Shown here: in pieces, positions 43,472-51,979 of the stretch
Layout of the letters: every line of letters begins with the position of its first letter
Numbering within the stretch: position 1 is the stretch's first letter
From: Comamonas serinivorans
GTDB lineage: Bacteria > Pseudomonadota > Gammaproteobacteria > Burkholderiales > Burkholderiaceae_C
Reading direction: 5' to 3'
Length of the DNA: 64,000 nt
Assembly: GCF_002158865.1 (NCBI RefSeq)
Contig: NZ_CP021455.1
Span: 3,534,001 to 3,598,000 of the forward strand
Made by a program: the position numbers and the translations under genes
Notes under the pieces: generated by a model
What the model saw: only the letters and a program-made list of their open reading frames with translations
What the model was told of the DNA's origin: nothing
The model's database searches: none

Positions 43472-44125
43472 TCAAACCTCGCTCAAGGATCGGCGCATGA
43501 GTTGCGCCTCGGCGCCATAGCTGCGCAGCTTGCGGGCCAGCTCGGCACTGTCGGGCGCCACGCCGGCAAAGCCCTGCGCCTGCCAGAACGGCACCGAACC
43601 CTGGATGGCGATCAAGGCGGCGGTGCGCAGCCCCCTGGCCTGGCCGGCGGCCAGCACCTCGCGCACCAAGCGCCTGGCCAGCCCCGAGCCGCGCGCCTGC
43701 GGCTGCAGCGCCAGGTCGTGCAGGTAGAGCGTGTCGGCCTGGGGCGCGGTGCCCAGCGGGGAATCGGGGCCTGAGCCAGCACCGGGACCGGGACCGGGAC
43801 CGCGTTCAGATTCGGGGATGGCGTTGAGCGCCGGCAGCTCGGGCCAGCGAATCGGCAAGGCGATCAGGTAGGCGGCCAAGGCAGCAGGCGTGCCGCACGA
43901 GTCGGCCAGCTGCCGCGCGGGTCCCGTGGGGTCTGCCGGCTGGCCCCACCAGGCCACGCGTGACAGGCCGGCGCCGGCGCTGCGCTTGGCGTCCATGGCC
44001 GCCAGCGATTCGGGCGCGATCGCGTGGTAGCAGGCGGCCTGAATCTGCATCACTTGGTCCATGTGCGCCGCCTCCATCGGGGCGCAGACCAGAAGGGTGT
44101 GGTCCCACGTCATCACGGTGTCCAT
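43472..44125 (-). CDS. GNAT-family N-acetyltransferase
   Basis: 217 residues from the ATG at 44125, or 213 from 44113. GNAT core: acetyl-CoA loop ALQPQARGSGLARRLVREVLA and the motif FWQAQGFAGV. A Gly/Pro repeat (GPGPGPGAGSGP) interrupts the fold at about 120. The frame stays open upstream through the hexamer arrays, which would encode Asp-Val and Asp-Ala repeats, and this extension is not credible as protein. The heptamer array ends 9 bp upstream and its unit on this strand, GGAAGTT, resembles a ribosome-binding site repeated six times. Substrate unknown. Confidence 0.85.
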   Translation of the reverse strand: MDTVMTWDHTLLVCAPMEAAHMDQVMQIQAACYHAIAPESLAAMDAKRSAGAGLSRVAWWGQPADPTGPARQLADSCGTPAALAAYLIALPIRWPELPALNAIPESERGPGPGPGAGSGPDSPLGTAPQADTLYLHDLALQPQARGSGLARRLVREVLAAGQARGLRTAALIAIQGSVPFWQAQGFAGVAPDSAELARKLRSYGAEAQLMRRSLSEV

Positions 44126-44134
44126 TCCACTGTC

Positions 44135-44352
<218 letters not shown>

Positions 44353-44355
<3 letters not shown>

Positions 44356-45237
44356 CTTCAGCCGTGTCAACACGTCGCTGAGCTCCGGCATCATGCGGGC
44401 CCCCGCGCCGCTGGCCACGGCCTGCGCCAGTGTCTGCGACACGGCATCGGCGATGCGGTGCCAGGCGTCTCCCTCGCTGGCCATGCGGGTGTAGTACGCC
44501 AGGTCCTTGGCGGCATTCGCGATGGCAAAGCGCAGGCCATCCGTGTCGCCATCGATCAGGTAGGGCCGCATGCGGTCCAGCGGCACGCCGGCGGCGCCGC
44601 CCTGCTGCAGCACGTCCAGCAGCACGCGCGTGTCCACCCCGGCCTGGCCGGCGCAGGCGGCGGCTTCGGCCAGCAGGGCCAGGCTGCCCAGCGACACGTA
44701 GTTGTGCAGCAGCTTCATGGCGTGGCCCGAGCCCACGGCGCCCGTGGCGGTGATGGTTTCGGCAAAGCAGCGCAGCAGCGGCATGCAGCGCGCCACGGTC
44801 GCGGCGTCGCCGCCCACCAGCAGGTTCAACCGGCCCTCGGCCGCTTCGCGGGGCGTGCGCGTCATGGCGGCGTCGATGAAGTGCGCGCCGACGGCGGCCA
44901 CGGCGTCGGCCATGCGGCGCGTGCTCTCGGGCATGGCGGTCGAACAGTCGATGACGACAGCGCCCGGCGCCAAGGCGGCCACGGCGCCTTGGTCCCCCAG
45001 CAACACGGCCTCGACCTGCGGCGAGCCGGTCACGCACAGCAGCACGACCTCGGCCCCGCGCGCGACCTCGGCCGGCGTGTGCGCACACCGCGCGCCCGCC
45101 GCGATCAGGTCTTCGACGGGCTGGTTGCCCGGGTGCGCCAGCAGGGTCAGCGCATGGCCATGGCGCAACAGGTTGCGGGCAATGCCATGCCCCATCAGGC
45201 CGATGCCCATCATGCCGATTCGGGTGGGGTGCTTCAC
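44353..45237 (-). CDS. NAD(P)-dependent beta-hydroxyacid dehydrogenase family protein
   Basis: 294 residues. 3-hydroxyisobutyrate/tartronate semialdehyde reductase-like family. The NAD(P)-binding Rossmann start is IGMMGIGLMGHGIARNLL; DCSTAMPESTRRMADAV is the conserved helix; DAAMTRTPREAAEG is the substrate-binding loop, with its Ser-Gly-Gly replaced by Thr-Arg-Thr; and SGHAMKLLHNYVSLG holds the catalytic lysine. The altered loop suggests a substrate other than 3-hydroxyisobutyrate. Its stop lies in palindrome copy 17. Confidence 0.88.
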
Positions 45238-45857
45238 GGTGCGCTCCAGGGTTGCGGGGAACGCTCAAGGGTACTGGACCTCGGGCGGCATCGGCCGCAC
45301 GCTCAGGATCAGGTTGCTCTCCTCGCGCACCAGCGCCACGTCCACGCGGTGGCCGATGATCTTCCGAGTCGCCGCCTGGGCGACCGTCCATGCGGGCGAG
45401 GCGAATGTCTTCGTCAGTCGCGAAGCCATGGTGACCACCGCCCTGCCAGCCACCATCGCCGCGCGTGGCCTGGCTGTGCTTGAGCACGTTGGTCAGGGCC
45501 GGCTTGCGGCGCGCAGCCGCTGCGCCGTTCAGGTGGCTGGGTGCGGGCTTGCCACCGCGTTCAGGGCCGGGCTCGGCGCTCTTGGAACAAGACCGTCTTC
45601 GGCCAGCGGTGTGTCGCGTGTCAGGCCCGCAGCTTGCATGGAGACGCGCCAGGCTGGGCATGCCGCCCTCTGATCGGGCTCACCGGGACAGGGCTCGCCC
45701 TCGACGGACGACAGGCTCTTCTCGAAGGCGATCTGATGATGCTGCTGGTCCATGCGTCGGTCCACTCATCGCATGTAACGCGCAGTATCCTGCCAATCCT
45801 GTTATGAATACAACGGGAATTCGGCCATACTCATCGAATTCCTCGCACGACACACGT
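45238..45857. other. gene-poor gap with palindrome copy 18
   Basis: A 63-residue minus-strand frame at 45265-45456 has a run (RKIIGHRVDVALVREESNL) that could be real or a decayed fragment; I cannot assign it to a family. The rest shows no gene apart from the palindrome at 45782. Confidence 0.4.
45782..45833. repeat. 52-bp palindromic repeat, copy 18
   Basis: Outer arms GCAGTAT and ATACTCA, inner arms CTGTT and AACGG with AA. It lies 24 bp beyond the stop of the TPR-protein gene. Confidence 0.88.
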
Positions 45858-46610
45858 TCAGCCCTGGGCCTGCTTCTTCGCCTGCGCCAGGCGCCTGAGG
45901 GTGTCGCCATGCACCTCGCGCATGCCCCGGTGCCAACGCGCCATGACCTGATCCAGCTCGTCCTGCAACGACTGTGCCAACGCCGTCTCACCGTGCGTCA
46001 ACGCCCAGATGGCGTATTCGGCCGTGGCGTCGAAGCCGCCGAACCGCGAGCGCACAGCCTCGAACTGCGCCCGCGCGGCGGCCTGATCGCCGCCCGCGGC
46101 CAGCGCGCGGGCCCGCAGCAGCTGGGTTTCCTGCGGCCGGAAATCGGCGTTCTGCGCCGCCATGAAGTCCAGGTGCGACAGCGTCTGTGCGGCGTGGCCG
46201 GCCGCCAGGTTGGCCCGCGCGGCGTTGAAGCGCATCTCCAGGTCGCTGGCGAACGGGCCGTTCAGGCAGGCTTCGTAACTGCGCACGGCCTCGTCGGTCT
46301 GGCCGGCCTCGAGCTGGGCCGCCGCCAGGCGCATCTGGTTCTGCGCCGTGGGCGCATAGCGGTGCGCCTCGGCCGCCTCGCGCAGCTCACGCGTCGGGTC
46401 CAGCACCTTGACGGCCGATTTCACGGCCTTGCCGGCGTGGCGCTGCAAGCGGGAACTGGGCAGGAACACCGCCACGAAATAGGCCACGCTGCCCAGGCCC
46501 GGAAAAGCAAACAGGATGAACAGCCAGTACATGGCCTGCCCGGTTCTGACCGCGTGCACCGCAAAGAACAAGGCCACCACCACATGGATGCCAATGCCGA
46601 AGAACGCCAT
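45858..46610 (-). CDS. membrane-anchored TPR-like protein
   Basis: 250 residues. Two N-terminal membrane helices (FGIGIHVVVALFFAVHAV and MYWLFILFAFPGLGSVAYFVAVF) resemble the phospholipase D N-terminal (PLDc_N) type pair. The rest is a TPR-like helical array (TAQNQMRLAAAQLEAGQTDEAVRSYEACL, RFNAARANLAAGHAAQTLSHLDF, RARALAAGGDQAAARAQFEAV). Function unknown; such proteins often scaffold membrane complexes. It is alone in its direction, preceded by a 379-bp gap holding the second 90-bp repeat. Confidence 0.8.
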   Translation of the reverse strand: MAFFGIGIHVVVALFFAVHAVRTGQAMYWLFILFAFPGLGSVAYFVAVFLPSSRLQRHAGKAVKSAVKVLDPTRELREAAEAHRYAPTAQNQMRLAAAQLEAGQTDEAVRSYEACLNGPFASDLEMRFNAARANLAAGHAAQTLSHLDFMAAQNADFRPQETQLLRARALAAGGDQAAARAQFEAVRSRFGGFDATAEYAIWALTHGETALAQSLQDELDQVMARWHRGMREVHGDTLRRLAQAKKQAQG

Positions 46611-46897
46611 GCTGGTCTTTCTCGTTGGAGGGTTGAAGGGCGATTAAACCGCATCGGCCGGGCATGGCCGGCGGTTCGGGGCCTGATTCGCGCAGGTCGG
46701 GCGTCTGCGCGATCGCGGGCGCGGCCGCGCTGCTTCCACCGCCTTGACGGTTGACCCGCCAAGCATGCCCTCGCAGACCAGACGGACCGGTGCACACACT
46801 GCCGGCTGCCCTTGGCGCGGCCTCAGACCGCGCAGCGCCAGGCCATGGGGGCACCAAGTCAGCGTGGCGCCGACCCCGCTGACGTCGCCCCAGGAAA

Positions 46898-46985
46898 GAA
46901 CCCCTGCTGCAAGGAGCCGGGCAGCCTGCGCACCAGGCGGGTCAACCCACCCGCCACACCGGCTGCTGGCCAACGCGAGTCGCGC
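46898..46985. repeat. 90-bp dispersed repeat, copy B
   Basis: 88 bp aligning to 29329-29418 with about 85 percent identity and one 2-bp gap. It ends 4 bp before the stop of the CTERM-protein gene at 46990. The rest of the gap 46611-46989 holds nothing I recognise. Confidence 0.85.
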
Positions 46986-46989
46986 AGCC

Positions 46990-48117
46990 TCAGCGCCTGG
47001 TCCTGCGGCACACCACCGCCCCGGCCATGCCCAAAGCCAAGGCGACCAGCGCCCCCAGGCCCACGGCGGGCACGGGAGCCACGCTGGGCTGAACGGGTGC
47101 AGCCACCGGGGTGATGCGCACCCAGCCATCGGCACCGTTCGCGGCGAGCACGTTGTCCGCCAGCGGAAACTCCACCAGGGTGCCTGGATCGACCAGCGCA
47201 CCCGGTGCCCCCACAGTGATCTGGGCGTTGGTGATCGGGTAGGCGGCAGATGCTGCGTGGTAGCACGAACCGCCACCGGTGGCGCTGGTGGGCTTGGTCG
47301 CGTGCAACCACCACCAATTGCTGCCATCCGAGACCAACCCGGCTCCCGATGCCCCGCCCTGACCCGCCTGGTTCAGGTAGCCACCGCCACCGCCCGCCCC
47401 CGTCGCGATGGTGGTGCCACCCCCGATTGAGCCATCGGTCGACGGGAAGCCCGGCTCCCCATCCGCCGGCGTGCTGCAGTCCGCCACGTTGTCCAGGTTC
47501 AAGGGGGCAGCCAGGCCCGACGTGCCCACGTCTCGAATGGACTGGCCATAGGCCGCGCTGCTGCCACCGCCGCCACCGCCCGCACGCAGGTAGAAGCGGC
47601 CCGCCAGGGTCACAGCCGACGCACCGCCACCCCCGCCTGCGGTGTAGACCGGCGTGATGGGCGGGGTGTTGCCGATGGTGCCATCGGCGCTGCGCCCGCC
47701 GCTGCCTGCGCCCATACCGCCCAGGCCGCCCTCCAGGGGCGTAGCCGCAGACTGGTCATCTTCGCCGGCGCCGCCACCAGCGGCCACGGTGATGCTCACG
47801 ACATCGCCGGGCGTGACGGCCACACGGGCCGTCACCTGCGCAGCGTCGCCCCCGCTGCCGCCGGGAAACGTGCCATCGAACCCCGGGATGCCAATGGCCA
47901 TGCGCACCCCCGTGCCACTGCCACCCCCACCGCCAGACAAGGTCACGTCCAGCGCCTGTACGCCCGTCGGCACGGTGTAGCTGTGGACACCGGGGGTGGT
48001 GAATTCCGCAGTCTGGGCCTGCGCGACCATGCCGGTCAACGTCATCAGCACCCCCAGGGTCACGCGGGTCAAGGGTTGGGAAGGGAACAAGCGGGTCGGT
48101 GGAAATGGGTTGGACAT
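46990..48117 (-). CDS. Gly-rich surface protein with CTERM-like anchor
   Basis: 375 residues from the ATG at 48117. A signal peptide (VTLGVLMTLTGMVAQAQ, cleaved after AQA) leads to a Gly/Ser/Ala/Thr-rich body with runs such as GGGGGSGTG, GSGGRSADG and AGGGGGA, and PVPAVGLGALVALALGMAGAVVCRRTRR at the end. That tail fits PEP/IPTL-CTERM anchors (motif, hydrophobic span, Arg cluster), but the motif reads VPAV instead of IPTL. Such proteins are cut and anchored by exosortase-like enzymes and exported; none is in this window. A 90-bp repeat ends at the gene's 3' end. Confidence 0.78.
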   Translation of the reverse strand: MSNPFPPTRLFPSQPLTRVTLGVLMTLTGMVAQAQTAEFTTPGVHSYTVPTGVQALDVTLSGGGGGSGTGVRMAIGIPGFDGTFPGGSGGDAAQVTARVAVTPGDVVSITVAAGGGAGEDDQSAATPLEGGLGGMGAGSGGRSADGTIGNTPPITPVYTAGGGGGASAVTLAGRFYLRAGGGGGGSSAAYGQSIRDVGTSGLAAPLNLDNVADCSTPADGEPGFPSTDGSIGGGTTIATGAGGGGGYLNQAGQGGASGAGLVSDGSNWWWLHATKPTSATGGGSCYHAASAAYPITNAQITVGAPGALVDPGTLVEFPLADNVLAANGADGWVRITPVAAPVQPSVAPVPAVGLGALVALALGMAGAVVCRRTRR

Positions 48118-48344
48118 GCGAACTCCAGATGCCTGATGCACATCGATCGGGCGGGCTGCAATTTAAGCATTTTGTAGGCCAGTGCCAACACAGCTCGCGC
48201 GCCCCGCTTGGGCAAGGCGTCTACTGCACCCTCATCAAGCTTGGTTGATGTTCCAGGTGACGTCCGATGCCTGCATGCCGCAACAACGGCCAGGCGACCC
48301 AGGCAATCAACGACAATGCGGGCCCGCCTGTCACACCACTTGCC

Positions 48345-48812
48345 ATGGACGCCGCCACGATCACGCACAGCATCCAGCTGTCGATTGCCCCTGTGTTCTT
48401 CCTCACCGCCGTGTCCGGCATGGTGGGGGCGGTGGCCCAGCGCCTGGCCCGCATCATCGACCGGGCGCGCGTGGTCGAGGCCAGCATCCCGCAGCACGAC
48501 GACCCCGTCCACACGGCACGCTGCGTGCGCGAGCTGGCCTTCCTGCGGCGCCGGGGCCATGTCGCCAACGTGTCGATCGGTCTGCTCACCTTGTGCGGCT
48601 TCCTCATCGGGCTGACCATCGCCTTCCTGTTCCTGGCCGAGTTCTGGCACGTGGGCGGCCCGCACCTCGTGGTGGGCAGCTTTCTGGGCGGTGTGGTGTC
48701 GTTTCTCGCAGCGCTCGCCTGTTTCTTGTGGGAAACGGTGCTGGCCACGCAGATCCTGAAATTCGACGTGCTGGCGGCGGTCGACGAACTCGAGGCCGCG
48801 CCCCGCCGTTGA
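48345..48812 (+). CDS. DUF2721 membrane protein
   Basis: 155 residues from the ATG at 48345 (MDAATITHSIQLSIAPVFFLTAVSG); an ATG at 48267 would add 26 unlikely residues. Three membrane helices: IQLSIAPVFFLTAVSGMVGAVAQRL, VSIGLLTLCGFLIGLTIAFLFLAEF and GGVVSFLAALACFLWET. RIIDRARVVEA between them matches the family pattern RiidRiR. Found widely in bacteria; role unknown. Divergent from the CTERM gene. Confidence 0.85.
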   Translation: MDAATITHSIQLSIAPVFFLTAVSGMVGAVAQRLARIIDRARVVEASIPQHDDPVHTARCVRELAFLRRRGHVANVSIGLLTLCGFLIGLTIAFLFLAEFWHVGGPHLVVGSFLGGVVSFLAALACFLWETVLATQILKFDVLAAVDELEAAPRR

Positions 48813-48995
48813 GGGCGGTTCCGCGCCGCTCAGAGGCCAGCACCGGGTGTCGTTTGACCAGTGCAAGCAGCAGCCGCTGACGTGGTCGCTGAGGTGTCCG
48901 GGTTCGCAACCTGACCACCAGACCAGTCCCTGTGGCTTGTGCCTCGAACGCGTCGGCTGGGCCGCTGAGCGCGCGCCACGTCGCGAACGGCCATG

Positions 48996-49028
48996 AAAAA
49001 AGCCGCCAGCGTTCGCACGCGGCGGCTT
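48996..49028 (-). terminator. intrinsic terminator of the lipoprotein gene
   Basis: On the minus strand AAGCCGCC, a 13-base loop, GGCGGCTTTTTT. It lies 38 bp beyond the lipoprotein stop. Confidence 0.85.
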
Positions 49029-49066
49029 GTTCAGCGCAACCCGGGGCGGGTTGCAGCGTGTGAGGC

Positions 49067-49390
49067 TTACTTGCTCACAGCGTCGCTGGCGGCTTGCACA
49101 GCAGCCGAAGCGGCGTCAGCAGCAGCATTGGCGGCCGAGTTGGCAGCGTCAGCAGCGGACGAAGCAGCGTCGCCCACGGCGGTGGCAGCAGCCGAACCAG
49201 CGCTGGCGGCGGCATCCACGGCAGCCGAAGCGGCTTCGGTGGCGCTGTTTGCAGCATCAGCAGCAGCCGAAGCAGCCGAATCAGCAGCAGCGGCTGCGGG
49301 CGTTTCGGTGGTTGCGGGAGCTTCTTCTTTTTTGCTGCAGCCAACGATGGCGATCGAAGCAAACAGAGCCAACAGGAGCGACTTATTCAT
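49067..49390 (-). CDS. small Ala-rich lipoprotein
   Basis: 107 residues with AAGGA upstream of the ATG. Signal peptide MNKSLLLALFASIAIVGC with lipobox I-V-G-C18, then KKEE and PATTETPA. The rest is almost only Ala, Ser, Asp, Asn in a regular pattern (DAANSATEAASAAVDAAASAGS), as in an alanine-rich helical or coiled lipoprotein of the Lpp-like type. It would be anchored to a membrane leaflet, with a helix that may associate with others. It sits between its own promoter-like TATAAT at 49479-49484 (minus strand) and a terminator, so it is a short strong unit. Confidence 0.85.
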   Translation of the reverse strand: MNKSLLLALFASIAIVGCSKKEEAPATTETPAAAAADSAASAAADAANSATEAASAAVDAAASAGSAAATAVGDAASSAADAANSAANAAADAASAAVQAASDAVSK

Positions 49391-49478
49391 TTCCCAATTC
49401 CTTTTTCAAAGCAATTCGTTGTACCCAAGCAAGCCAACGTGGCCCTCACTACACGGACCTGCCTGCCTTGCAAACCGA

Positions 49479-49484
49479 ATTATA
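49479..49484 (-). promoter_or_regulatory. TATAAT -10 box upstream of the lipoprotein gene
   Basis: Perfect TATAAT on the minus strand, 89 bp upstream of the lipoprotein ATG; the -35 region is weak, so confidence is limited. Confidence 0.5.
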
Positions 49485-49537
49485 GGGATTGCCCTAGCGC
49501 CCCTGGGACGCGTGCGTGAACGAAACGCAACAAGCAG

Positions 49538-50173
49538 CTACAGCCCCAAAATATTCACGGCGAATCCTGGGCGGCTGCGCTGCCTCAGCAAGTCCAATTT
49601 TGACGACAGCTCTGCCCGAAATCGCTGGTTTTCACTGCCGATGCAGGCGAAACCCTCTGCGTCCTGTACCTGGAGCGCCCATTCCGGGGTCCAGATCATG
49701 CCTTGGGGCAGCTCGCGGTCGGTCGTTGCAACCACACAACATTCCACGATGTGTGACCAGGTCTTGCGCCAGGTCACAAAGCGTGCGTGCCGCGCCTGCA
49801 CGGCATCAAAGCGGTGCGCCAGCAAGACGACCTCGCGGCCTCGCCGGCTCCACGCCATCAGGTCGGCCACCAACTGGGATTCACCCAATGGCCAAGCCTC
49901 GAAATCCGGATCGCACAGCACGAGGCGCGGCCACTCGCGCTGCACAGCCTGCGCCATCACCTGGCGCACCAGCGCCTGAAAGCTGGCCACACCGCGCTGC
50001 AGCCCGATGGGCAGCCCTGTCGCCCCGGTGGCAGGCGCCAGCTGCACCTGCGCTGCTGGTTCCGGTGCCTTGCGGATGGCGCCGGGCGGCCAGGGGTCGC
50101 CCAGGCCAGGGGCGCCCGCCGCACCCGGCGATATCAGCCCATCCGGCGACGCTTCATTCGGTATCTCGGACAT
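49538..50173 (-). CDS. conserved hypothetical protein downstream of roxA
   Basis: 211 residues from the ATG at 50173 (MSEIPNEASPDG); an ATG at 50191 would add six. The last 120 residues are ordered (WPRLVLCDPDFEAWPLGESQLVADLMAW, VVLLAHRFDAVQARHARFVTWRKTW), the first 60 are Gly/Pro/Ala-rich. I recognise no domain. It overlaps the end of the RoxA-type gene by 20 bp in another frame, which suggests translational coupling and a role with that oxygenase or the ribosome. Unproven. Confidence 0.75.
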   Translation of the reverse strand: MSEIPNEASPDGLISPGAAGAPGLGDPWPPGAIRKAPEPAAQVQLAPATGATGLPIGLQRGVASFQALVRQVMAQAVQREWPRLVLCDPDFEAWPLGESQLVADLMAWSRRGREVVLLAHRFDAVQARHARFVTWRKTWSHIVECCVVATTDRELPQGMIWTPEWALQVQDAEGFACIGSENQRFRAELSSKLDLLRQRSRPGFAVNILGL

Positions 50174-51347
50174 GCAACCACCCCATGTCAAGCCATTCGG
50201 CCATCACCGCCTGCGCGCCTTCGCTCAAGGCGGCGGCATCCCGGACACCAAGGTGGCGGGTGTCGGCCAAACGGCGCAGCAGGCGACCATCGCGACCGCC
50301 GACGACAAAGGCCTCGCCATTGACGAACACGTGGCGATGGTCGTGCAGCATGCGGGTCCGCCGGTCCAGTGCCAAGCCCTGCCCCGGCTGCCAGCCCAGG
50401 TCCGACACGGCGTCGCCGTCAAAGTTCACCGAGGGTTTGAGGTCGGTCAGCACCTCGCCCAGCGCGCGGGCCAGCAGCTGCGGATCGCCGGCCACGCGCT
50501 GCAAGGCCTTGGCCGCAAAGTCCAGCATCGCCGGTGGGAGCGCCGCCGGCTCGGCCGCCGGCTGCGCCTTGGGATCGGCATAGCGTCGCGCGCGGTCTTC
50601 GTCGTCGGCGGCAAATTCGCCCAGGCGCAGCAGGATTTCCTGCACCAGCTCCACATCGGTGGGGGCGCGAAAGCCCACCGAATAGGTCATGCAATCGGCG
50701 CTTTCGGCCACGCCGTCGTGGGCCCACTGGGGCGGCAGGTACAGCATGTCGCCGGGCTCCAGCACCCACTCCTGCTCGGGCTCGAAGTGCTGCAGGATCT
50801 TCAGCGGCTTGCCGGCCTGCAGCGACAGGTCCTGCTGGTGGCTGATGCGCCAGCGCCGCCGGCCGCTGGCCTGCAGCAGGAACACGTCATAGCTGTCGAC
50901 GTGCGGGCCGACACCACCGCCCGGGCTGGCGTAGCTGATCATCACGTCGTCCAGGCGCGCATCGCCCACGAACCGGAACTGCTCCAGCAAGGCGCGCACG
51001 CCATCGTGGTGCAGGTCCACGCCCTGCACCAGCAGTGTCCAGTCGGGCGCGCTCAGCTTGGGCAGGGCCTGCCGCTTGAAGGGGCCGCGGTGCAGCTGCC
51101 AGTCGTCACCGGCCTGGGCCGCTGCCTGGCCTTTGCCCTTGCGCGGTGCGGGGGCCGCCTGCCGCACGATGAGGCGCGACTCCACGTCGGCCTGCGCGGC
51201 CAGCTCGAACAGCGCGGTGCGCGACAGCAGGGGCTGCATGTCGGGCACGGCCTGGCGGATCAACAGCGGCTTCTTGTGCCAATGGCGGCGCATGAAGGTG
51301 GCAGGCGAAAGGCCGCCCAGCAGGGGCGTGGGTGCGTCAAAATGCAT
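50154..51347 (-). CDS. JmjC/cupin ribosomal oxygenase, RoxA/YcfD-like
   Basis: 397 residues from the ATG at 51347 (MHFDAPTPLLGGLSPATFM); the frame is open upstream through palindrome copy 19. Fe(II)/2-oxoglutarate ribosomal oxygenase family, which in E. coli hydroxylates Arg81 of ribosomal protein L16. Metal-binding site H149-x-D151 (GPHVDSYDVF) and H210 (LPPQWAHDGV), with QHFEPEQEWVLEPGDMLYLPP before it. The C-terminal domain contains dimerisation helices and a winged-helix-like region. Product name by family; target not tested. Coupled to the gene at 49538. Confidence 0.88.
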   Translation of the reverse strand: MHFDAPTPLLGGLSPATFMRRHWHKKPLLIRQAVPDMQPLLSRTALFELAAQADVESRLIVRQAAPAPRKGKGQAAAQAGDDWQLHRGPFKRQALPKLSAPDWTLLVQGVDLHHDGVRALLEQFRFVGDARLDDVMISYASPGGGVGPHVDSYDVFLLQASGRRRWRISHQQDLSLQAGKPLKILQHFEPEQEWVLEPGDMLYLPPQWAHDGVAESADCMTYSVGFRAPTDVELVQEILLRLGEFAADDEDRARRYADPKAQPAAEPAALPPAMLDFAAKALQRVAGDPQLLARALGEVLTDLKPSVNFDGDAVSDLGWQPGQGLALDRRTRMLHDHRHVFVNGEAFVVGGRDGRLLRRLADTRHLGVRDAAALSEGAQAVMAEWLDMGWLHVRDTE

Positions 51348-51363
51348 GTCAAACCGAGAATGA

Positions 51364-51415
51364 GGGGTATGCCATGGCTGTCGTTGTTGCTGAAACGGCA
51401 TCTGCAAGATACCCC
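51364..51415. repeat. 52-bp palindromic repeat, copy 19
   Basis: Outer arms GGGGTATG and GATACCCC, inner arms TCGTT and AAACGG. It lies 16 bp upstream of the RoxA-type ATG. Confidence 0.9.
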
Positions 51416-51513
51416 TTCACATCCTGTCATCGGCAGCGCAGGTCGAAGGCTGGCACTCTAGCCCATCTGCCCCAGTCGACGGGCGGTGTGAACTGGGCTT
51501 GCCTTCTCCAGGC

Positions 51514-51560
51514 ATCAAAAAGCATATTTCTATAATCTTTTTATCAAAAAAGCGTATATT
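51514..51560 (+). promoter_or_regulatory. AT-rich hipBA promoter with direct-repeat operator
   Basis: ATCAAAAAGCATATTTC (51514-51530) and ATCAAAAAAGCGTATATT (51543-51560) are imperfect direct repeats 29 bp apart, with a TATAAT at 51531-51536 between. This AT-rich stretch, unlike its surroundings, lies 27 bp upstream of the HTH gene and is the likely promoter and autorepressor site of the toxin-antitoxin pair. Confidence 0.65.
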
Positions 51561-51587
51561 AATGATCTCAAACAGCTCTAGCCCACC

Positions 51588-51947
51588 ATGACCGACGCCC
51601 TGATCGACACCCTGGCCCACACCCGCAAAGCCCTCAAGCTGACCCAGGCCGAACTGGCCCAGGCCGCCGGCCTGTCGCGCATGGCGGTGCAGCGCACCGA
51701 AACCGGCGAGGTCGATCCGCGCCACTCCACCCTGAGCGAGATGGCACGCGTGCTGGGCCTGGAGCTGCTGGCCGTGCCGCGTGACCTGGTGCCGGCGCTG
51801 CAGGCGTTCATCCAGTCGGGCGGCAAGTACCTGGCACAGCCCAGCGGCGCCGACGCCCCGCTCTCGGTCGTCGAGCAGCTGGCCCTTCCTGGCCGGACCC
51901 TTCCTGGCCAGTCCCACACCCCGCCCAAGGCCAAACCACCGCGGTGA
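51588..51947 (+). CDS. hipB: HTH antitoxin, HipB-like
   Basis: 119 residues. Xre-type helix-turn-helix (LAHTRKALKLTQAELAQAAGLSRMAVQRTETGE, about 8-42) followed by RHSTLSEMARVLGLELLAVPRDL. This is the usual DNA-binding part of HipB, the antitoxin that represses its own operon and restrains HipA. A longer Pro/Gly C-terminal tail (LPGRTLPGQSHTPPKAKPP) is unusual. The HipA-like gene starts 32 bp downstream. The AT-rich direct repeats at 51514-51560 lie directly upstream. Confidence 0.85.
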   Translation: MTDALIDTLAHTRKALKLTQAELAQAAGLSRMAVQRTETGEVDPRHSTLSEMARVLGLELLAVPRDLVPALQAFIQSGGKYLAQPSGADAPLSVVEQLALPGRTLPGQSHTPPKAKPPR

Positions 51948-51979
51948 TGCACCGCGCACCCCTTCGCTGAGCCGCTGCC

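Noticed and set aside
45265..45456. 63-residue minus-strand frame
   Set aside because: No recognisable family and no good ribosome-binding site. Left as part of the gap description.
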